Part shown: piece after piece, positions 58,667 to 64,000 of the stretch | How the letters are laid out: every line of letters begins with the position of its first letter | How positions within the stretch are numbered: the first letter of the stretch is position 1 | Assembly: GCA_041695085.1 (NCBI GenBank) | Contig: JBGFRO010000009.1 | Coordinates: forward strand, 1-64,000 | Source: DYFT01 sp041695085 | Lineage (GTDB): Bacteria; Bacteroidota; Ignavibacteria; UBA10030 | DNA: 64,000 bases | Direction of reading: 5' to 3' | Position numbers and translations under genes: made by a program | Notes under the pieces: model-generated | Told to the model about the DNA's origin: nothing | The model's database searches: none | What the model saw: the letters and a program-made list of their open reading frames with translations, nothing else

Positions 58667-60638
58667 AACTCTCAAACACTACCTCCCCATCATCAACCAC
58701 CGCATCCTCCGGCCGTGGCTGTGGCGGACATTTGTCGAGCAAGGGGCTTCTTCGATGAGCGACGACGAGTTTCTCAAACTTCTCAACTTCCGCGGCACAA
58801 CCGAAGCGTTTCTCCAGCATTTTCACTCATCAAGCCGATACAACTTCTTCTTCCATCCGCGCAATCAAAAAGACTTTTTTCTTCAACTCCTCACTTCCAC
58901 TCAGTCTTCCGAAGATATCCTGGCAGAGGCAGAGAATGTCCTCCAGAACAAATTCTCAACGCTCGGCTCCGGACTCGTCGATCTCGGCTGGCCGATCCAT
59001 TGGCATCGTGACTTTAAGAGCGGCCGCGAGTGGCCCCTGAAGAGACTCTCGACGGTGGAAATTCTCGATCTCGAACATTCTTCCGATATCAAAGTCCCCT
59101 GGGAACTGAGCCGCTTCCATCATGTCTGGTGGCTGGGCAAAGCTTACTGGTTGACGCACAACGAACAGTATGCGCAGAAGTTCGGCGCTCTCGTGGAGGA
59201 TTGGATTCAGAACAACCCCCTCGGTAAAGGGCCCAATTGGGCCAACGCGATGGAGGTGGCAATCCGGTCCTGTAACTGGATCGCAGGTTACTATTTGTTT
59301 TGTGAGTCACCATCGCTCCCCCCAAAGTTCTGGATCAGCTTTCTCAAGCAGCTCCTCAACCACGGAAGGTTCATCGAGCACCATTTCGAAATCGGATGGA
59401 GAAACGGAAACCACTATCTCTCCAACCTTGTCGGTCTTCTGTTCCTCGGCGCTTTGTTCCACTCCACCGTGGTTGGAAAACGCTGGTTGCGACTCGGCAA
59501 AGAACAGCTCGAGCGCGAACTGGTCAAACAGGTCACGCCCGACGGAGTCAACTACGAGAAGTCAACAAGTTACCATCGCCTTGTGCTCGAACTCTTCGCC
59601 AGCGCAGCCGTCCTTTGCCGGAGACACCGTGTTCCGTTCTCCGATCAATCGATGCGGCACGTTGAACGGATGTTCGATTTCACTCTGCACTACACTCGGC
59701 CCGACGGCTCAGCCCCGCTTTGGGGGGATGCAGACGATGGAAGGTTGTTTCGCTTTGTGATGAACGATGATGTGAACGATCACCGGCATATGCTTTCGGT
59801 GGGATCTGTCTTGTTCGCCCGACACGATTTTAAAGCGGCAGCGGGATCGTTCGCTCAAGACTGTCTGTGGTTGTTTGGAGGAGAAGGGTTCGAACACTAT
59901 CAACTTCTCCGCGGTGAACCGGAGCCGCCTCGCTCGAAAGGATTTACCGACGGTGGGGTCTACATTATGCGGAGCGACAACGCTCATCTCTTCATTGATG
60001 CCGGTGATTTAGGCATGAACGGTCTCGGCGGACATGGCCACAATGATACGTTCAGCTTCGAATTGTGGATCGACGGTTCTTCACTCATCGTTGATTCCGG
60101 CACGTATAGTTACACATTCGATCCGGCGGCGCGACAAGAGTTCCGTTCCACGCGCTCACACAACACGGTCATGATCGACGGCGAGGAACTTGCCGAGTTC
60201 GCTCATCTTTGGAGCGTGAAGGAAGATCGCACAAATCCCCACATTCTCGACTGGACAATTTCAGAACAAAAAGACAGACTCGAAGCAGCGCATTTCGCGT
60301 ACGCACATCGCTCCGTGCTGCATCGACGATTATTCGAGTTTGACAAACGTTCTTTCAGACTCGTCATAACGGATACGCTGAGTGGAACAGGAGAGCATCT
60401 CGCTGAAAGCTTCCTCCACTTCGCCCCCGGCGTGGAACTCGAACGACAGGAGTCCCAGACTGTCCTTGCTAAGCGAAATGACCGACATTTCCTCATTACT
60501 GCCCACGGAGGAGAACTTTCTCTTTTGAGCACACGATTTTCCAAGAGCTACGGCCTGATCGAACCAAAACAGACAATCTGTTTGACAACAACGACCGGGT
60601 TCCCCACAACATTGAGGTTCGAAATCGACTATGCGTAG
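58650..60638 (+). CDS. heparinase II/III-like polysaccharide lyase
   Basis: A 662-residue protein with an alpha/alpha toroid (~100-390) and a C-terminal beta-sandwich (~395-660) as in heparinase II/III-like and alginate-lyase-type enzymes. SRFHHVWWLGKAYW, NGNHYLSNLVGLLFLG, VNYEKSTSYHRLVLEL and GGHGHNDTFSFEL supply the expected His, Tyr and metal-site residues; DSGTYSYTFDP follows. No signal peptide is obvious. Lyases of this kind in export loci trim or edit the polymer. It overlaps both neighbours (17 and 8 bp). Confidence 0.87.
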   Translation: MPGKHRTLKHYLPIINHRILRPWLWRTFVEQGASSMSDDEFLKLLNFRGTTEAFLQHFHSSSRYNFFFHPRNQKDFFLQLLTSTQSSEDILAEAENVLQNKFSTLGSGLVDLGWPIHWHRDFKSGREWPLKRLSTVEILDLEHSSDIKVPWELSRFHHVWWLGKAYWLTHNEQYAQKFGALVEDWIQNNPLGKGPNWANAMEVAIRSCNWIAGYYLFCESPSLPPKFWISFLKQLLNHGRFIEHHFEIGWRNGNHYLSNLVGLLFLGALFHSTVVGKRWLRLGKEQLERELVKQVTPDGVNYEKSTSYHRLVLELFASAAVLCRRHRVPFSDQSMRHVERMFDFTLHYTRPDGSAPLWGDADDGRLFRFVMNDDVNDHRHMLSVGSVLFARHDFKAAAGSFAQDCLWLFGGEGFEHYQLLRGEPEPPRSKGFTDGGVYIMRSDNAHLFIDAGDLGMNGLGGHGHNDTFSFELWIDGSSLIVDSGTYSYTFDPAARQEFRSTRSHNTVMIDGEELAEFAHLWSVKEDRTNPHILDWTISEQKDRLEAAHFAYAHRSVLHRRLFEFDKRSFRLVITDTLSGTGEHLAESFLHFAPGVELERQESQTVLAKRNDRHFLITAHGGELSLLSTRFSKSYGLIEPKQTICLTTTTGFPTTLRFEIDYA

Positions 60639-61947
60639 CACGTTGCTCCGACTCGGTGTCGTCGCATGTGCCTTCCGGTTGATCTTCATTCTGATCTTTC
60701 CCGGACCCAACTACTTCGAAGGCATCTCGCGTTCGTATCTCGAAGTTGCAGACAACGTGCTTGAAGGAAGAGGACTTGTGACATATGTTGACATCGCACC
60801 CCTTACAAGTCCCGAACCTCATTGGTCATACGAGCCCTTCATCGATCGACCATTGGGGTATCTGTTTCTGATTCTTGTTCCCTACGCGATCAGCGGTTCC
60901 CCCATCGCCATTCAGGTACTCCATGCAGTACTTTCGTCGTTCTCCACCGTTCTGCTCTTCCTGCTGGCGCGGCGATTGATGTCCGAACGATCTGCTCTCA
61001 TCGCCGCTTGGCTCTATGCGCTCTGGCCGCTGAGCGCCCGGTTTGAAATCGCCGTCTTACCCGACAGCGTCATGTCCTTCTTTCTTTTGCTCAGTCTGTA
61101 TCTTCTCATCCGGGGTACAGAGAAAACGCAACCATCTCCGTGGTATTTCGCGGCAGGACTTTCACTTGGCACAGGGATGACGATGAGGCCGGATATCCTT
61201 TTACTCCCTTTCTTCCTTGCTGCTCCATTCTTGTTTTTCAGGCCGACTCGTTCGCACTGGCGGGGTGTGTTTCTTATGTTTGTTGGTGTCACGCTCATTG
61301 TGGGGGGCCACACAGTGAGGAACTATCGAGTGACAGGAGGGGAGATCCTTCCGCTTGGATTGGGCAACGGAATCAGCATGTGGGAAGGGATCAGTCAATT
61401 TGGCGATACGCTCGGAACACTTTACGGAGATGAACGCCTTGCTCAGCTTGAAGGGTATAAAGGTTGGGCATATCCGGATGGCATCGAGCGGGACCGGAAG
61501 CGATTTCGCGAAGCTATCGGCATCATTCTCGACCACCCCATTTGGTACACAGGCGTGATGTTGAAACGTCTGCCCGTGTTGTTGACGCCGGATTGGATCA
61601 TGACGCGAAAATTCACTCCCTCTCTTAAACAGTTTCTCGATGAAAATCCCCGTGCCACGGTGTGGGAGTATGCTTCCAAGTATCCCCTCGCCACTCTGAT
61701 TCGGATTGCGCTTCTCCTTCTTCAATACGCGACCCTCTTCTTGGCGCTCTTTGCGACGCTGCAGAACCTCAAGAACTTCCCTCTGTTTCTCCCTGCAGTT
61801 GTCATTTTTTACTACATTATTATCCACATACCAACCAATACCGAGGCGCGATATTTTTACCCTGCAATTCCTTTTGTCCTCTTGCTTGCATCGCATGGTT
61901 GGGAGATCATGCGTCAGAAGAGGGCGAAGAACCAATCCTCACGCTGA
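60631..61947 (+). CDS. GT39/ArnT-like integral membrane glycosyltransferase
   Basis: A 438-residue GT-C-type protein with about ten membrane spans. LFLLARRLMSERSALIAAWLYALWPLSARFEIAVLPDSV is split by short loops that fit the family (sequence quoted in parts: LLARRLMSERSAL, ALWPLSARFE, VLPDSV). The first loop has FIDRPLGYL. It would take sugars from polyprenyl-phosphate donors such as those made by the GT2 enzyme encoded next. Starts inside the lyase gene (8-bp overlap). 54 bp before the GT2 gene. Confidence 0.82.
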   Translation: MRSTLLRLGVVACAFRLIFILIFPGPNYFEGISRSYLEVADNVLEGRGLVTYVDIAPLTSPEPHWSYEPFIDRPLGYLFLILVPYAISGSPIAIQVLHAVLSSFSTVLLFLLARRLMSERSALIAAWLYALWPLSARFEIAVLPDSVMSFFLLLSLYLLIRGTEKTQPSPWYFAAGLSLGTGMTMRPDILLLPFFLAAPFLFFRPTRSHWRGVFLMFVGVTLIVGGHTVRNYRVTGGEILPLGLGNGISMWEGISQFGDTLGTLYGDERLAQLEGYKGWAYPDGIERDRKRFREAIGIILDHPIWYTGVMLKRLPVLLTPDWIMTRKFTPSLKQFLDENPRATVWEYASKYPLATLIRIALLLLQYATLFLALFATLQNLKNFPLFLPAVVIFYYIIIHIPTNTEARYFYPAIPFVLLLASHGWEIMRQKRAKNQSSR

Positions 61948-62001
61948 AGAAAAATTCTCGCTGGTCGGAATTCGGCAGGTTCAATAAAACGAAAAGCGAC
62001 A

Positions 62002-62736
62002 ATGTTCGTCAACGTCACGATACCGGTGTATAACGAAGAAAAGATTCTCCCCACGAGCATTGCAACGCTTCACAAGTTCCTGCAGGATCATTGCCGTTTC
62101 GAGTGGGAGATTGTGATTGCAAACAACGCTTCGATTGACCGGACTCAGGAGGTAGCCGAATCACTCAGCAGAACATTCACCGGCGTGCGTGTAGTCCATC
62201 TTGAGCAGAAGGGGCGGGGCCGTGCGTTGAAGAGGGTGTGGAGCGAAAGTTCTGCCGATATCCTCAGTTACATGGATGTCGATCTGTCGAGCAACCTCTA
62301 TGCCTTTCCACCCTTAATTGAAGCCCTCATCAGTGGTGGGTTCGATATCGGTATCGGGTCGCGGCTTCTCAAGGCCTCCACCACGCGCCGAAGCTTGAAG
62401 CGCGAGATAATCTCCCGTTGTTACAACTTACTCGTGAAAGCATTTTTCCGTACAAAATTTTCCGACGCCCAGTGCGGCTTCAAGGCCATCACGCGACGCG
62501 CAGCACAACACCTTTTGCCACTCGTGGAAGACACCGGCTGGTTCTTCGATACCGAACTCCTCGTCATTGGGGAGAAACTTGGCTACCGCATCTTTGACTT
62601 ACCGGTAAGCTGGATCGAGGACCTCGATAGCCGCGTCCAGATCGTCCAGACCGCGCTGGACGATATCCGCGGACTCATACGTGTCCGGAAGAATTTTCGC
62701 CGCGGCATCTACCAGAACGCCTACACCCGGAGCTGA
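62002..62736 (+). CDS. GT2-family polyprenyl-phosphate glycosyltransferase (DPM1-like)
   Basis: A 244-residue GT-A enzyme: VTIPVYNEEKIL, IVIANNASIDRTQ, and YMDVDLSSNLYAF with the metal-binding DxD-type motif. FSDAQCGFKAITRRAAQHLL and TGWFFDTELLVI are typical of dolichyl-phosphate-mannose synthase-like enzymes. It would charge polyprenyl phosphate with a sugar that the neighbouring GT-C proteins use. No membrane segment, so it works at the inner face. Confidence 0.9.
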   Translation: MFVNVTIPVYNEEKILPTSIATLHKFLQDHCRFEWEIVIANNASIDRTQEVAESLSRTFTGVRVVHLEQKGRGRALKRVWSESSADILSYMDVDLSSNLYAFPPLIEALISGGFDIGIGSRLLKASTTRRSLKREIISRCYNLLVKAFFRTKFSDAQCGFKAITRRAAQHLLPLVEDTGWFFDTELLVIGEKLGYRIFDLPVSWIEDLDSRVQIVQTALDDIRGLIRVRKNFRRGIYQNAYTRS

Positions 62737-62763
62737 CCTGCTTTCCCCTTCGCATCCTTCTCC

Positions 62764-63492
62764 ATGGAAGAACACCTGTATAGAACGTTTTACGAGATTG
62801 AGGAGCGACACTGGTGGTTCGTTGCACGCCAGCGTATCGTGCAGGAACTGATTGAGCGACGGTTGAAACTCCCTGCCGGCGCGCATGTGCTCGACGTCGG
62901 CTGCGGGACTGGAGCAATCCTGAAAATGCTGTCGCAGCGATACGAGACCTATGGAACGGATACCTCACCGGTCGCAATCGAGTTCAGCAAAAAGCGTGGA
63001 CTCTCACGCGTCTCTTGCTGTACGCTTGAGACGTTTCCACAAGCCGATGTTCGGTTTGACCTCATCACTCTTCTCGACGTGATTGAACACCTGGACGACG
63101 ACCGCGGCATGCTTCAGCAGGCATCATATCTCCTCAAAACCGGGGGCGCAATCCTGCTCACAGTCCCTGCCTATCGCTGGCTCTGGAGCAACCACGATGA
63201 GGCGAACCAACACAAACGACGATACGTGAGGGAAGAACTTAGAGAAGTATTAGAAGGAGCGGGATATCGGATCGAGTTGCTGTCGTACTACAACACCTTT
63301 CTCTTCCCCCTCGCACTCATCGACCGCCTGGCCGAACGCATCCTGCATCGTAACGTCAACGCAGCCCTCACCATCCCTCCCCGCTTCATCAACTCCGTTT
63401 TCGCTTCCATTTTCTCAAGCGAACGCTTCATCCTGCGGAGAATGACCTTTCCCTTCGGCCTCTCCCTCATCGCACTTGGGCGTAAGTCTTAA
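62764..63492 (+). CDS. class I SAM-dependent methyltransferase
   Basis: A 242-residue methyltransferase with MEEHLYRTFYEIEERHWWFVARQ at the start, LDVGCGTGAILKML as SAM motif I, ITLLDVIEHLDDDRGM, and YRWLWSNHDEANQHKRRY. This pattern is common in glycan loci of many phyla. It is followed by a convergent gene; their stop codons overlap by two bases (CTTAAG at 63488-63493). Confidence 0.88.
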   Translation: MEEHLYRTFYEIEERHWWFVARQRIVQELIERRLKLPAGAHVLDVGCGTGAILKMLSQRYETYGTDTSPVAIEFSKKRGLSRVSCCTLETFPQADVRFDLITLLDVIEHLDDDRGMLQQASYLLKTGGAILLTVPAYRWLWSNHDEANQHKRRYVREELREVLEGAGYRIELLSYYNTFLFPLALIDRLAERILHRNVNAALTIPPRFINSVFASIFSSERFILRRMTFPFGLSLIALGRKS

Positions 63493-64000
63493 GAGGATTT
63501 CCCTTTTGTTCGAAAGAATGTGAGGTACATCGCGGCCAGATACCCAGCGAGTCCGGCCAAGAGAAGCTCATAGCGGTACGGCATCGGCATCTGTGCGTTA
63601 AGGGTGGCATCAAGATCAAGCATAAAAGAAAAGAGAATCACGCCCGTGCCGAGGAATGAAATCCACCATGCTGCTGGTGGGACGCGAATCTGCTCCCCCC
63701 GCGCAACTCGTTGCACGAGGAGAAGGCCCGCGATGATCATGAGCAACGATATCAGAACGGGGCCGATGACCGGACCGATCCACGGAAGAGGGATGAGGAA
63801 GAGGACGTCCCATTCAAACAGCGACGCCGGCCAATCCAGAAACGCTTTGAGCCAGATGTAGTAGAAAATATCCCAAACGCCGAACGCGATGAGAAAGTAA
63901 CCGAAGCGCGACCAGGCGGTCGTGCCAGCGATCAGACCAATCGTAACGAGCATCATGATCGTTGCGGCTTCCCGCGCGAGTTCGACTTTGATGTGGAACT
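63489..64000 (-). CDS. polytopic membrane protein, 5' end beyond the window
   Basis: The frame is open from the right edge to the TAA at 63489-63491. An internal ATG pair lies at 63953-63956, but FHIKVELAREAATI before it looks like continuing protein, so the true start is probably outside. At least four membrane spans are visible (GYFLIAFGVWDIFYYIW, DVLFLIPLPWIGPVIG, WISFLGTGVILFSF, LLAGLAGYLAAMYLTFF). Related uncharacterised membrane proteins are common in environmental genomes. Function unknown. Confidence 0.7.
   Translation of the reverse strand, partial: FHIKVELAREAATIMMLVTIGLIAGTTAWSRFGYFLIAFGVWDIFYYIWLKAFLDWPASLFEWDVLFLIPLPWIGPVIGPVLISLLMIIAGLLLVQRVARGEQIRVPPAAWWISFLGTGVILFSFMLDLDATLNAQMPMPYRYELLLAGLAGYLAAMYLTFFRTKGKSS

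Overview
The window looks like a chromosome segment from the Bacteroidota/Chlorobiota/Ignavibacteriota group, most likely an Ignavibacteria- or Kryptonia-like bacterium. The evidence is a type IX secretion (T9SS) type A sorting domain with the YPNPFNPTTTI motif on a secreted CHRD protein, outer-membrane barrel proteins (DUF5916), bacilliredoxin, one promoter with a Bacteroidota-type -7 box, and a mix of ATG, GTG and TTG starts. The assignment rests on sequence character only; no database search was possible.

Layout. From 1 to about 40.4 kb almost everything is on the minus strand. In window order: an edge-truncated secreted protein; two paralogous propeller lipoproteins that share an unusual 3' element; a DUF5916 barrel protein; a run with bifunctional homocysteine methyltransferase/MTHFR, an SCO1 protein with a CusF-like domain, asd and lysA; a DUF1611 (DgcN-like) protein overlapping a site-2 protease; xerD; a sodium:solute symporter, STAS protein, GT9-like fragment, ligA and a RodZ-like protein; a hybrid histidine kinase; then the only plus-strand genes on this side, a vapBC-type toxin-antitoxin pair. 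Next come a response regulator, DUF819 permease, NlpC/P60 lipoprotein, orphan DNA methyltransferase, esterase, two monohaem cytochrome-domain proteins, the CHRD/T9SS protein, and a cupredoxin-porin-kinase-NtrC cluster. The left part closes with bacilliredoxin, a lone GroES-like protein, tRNA-Pro(GGG), a MerR regulator, acpS, a HAD phosphatase and aroQ.

From 40.56 to 63.49 kb every gene is on the plus strand and belongs to a large surface-polysaccharide/glycolipid locus: GT9, three GT4 enzymes, a GT2 enzyme, two GT39/ArnT-like membrane glycosyltransferases, a YfhO protein, an AsnB-type amidotransferase, four SAM methyltransferases, a CDP-paratose-2-epimerase-like SDR, a Wzx-like flippase and a heparinase II/III-like lyase. 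Many neighbours overlap by ATGA, so translational coupling is likely. A convergent membrane protein runs off the right edge.

Most interesting signals. (1) An interspersed element at three loci (22356-22475, 23564-23679, 29401-29577) is bounded by a GAGGCYRTRC-type inverted repeat and carries a 3' hairpin whose arms differ by paired, compensatory changes; two direct copies flank the vapBC module. (2) A near-consensus sigma-54 promoter lies in front of the CHRD gene, next to a gene for an NtrC-type activator. (3) A strong Shine-Dalgarno, a tiny ORF and a conserved hairpin follow both propeller lipoprotein genes. (4) A cloverleaf-like palindromic block follows xerD. (5) The GT9 protein has a cysteine/histidine-rich N-terminal extension, and one GT4 protein has an extra N-terminal domain and membrane segment inside a GC-rich patch.
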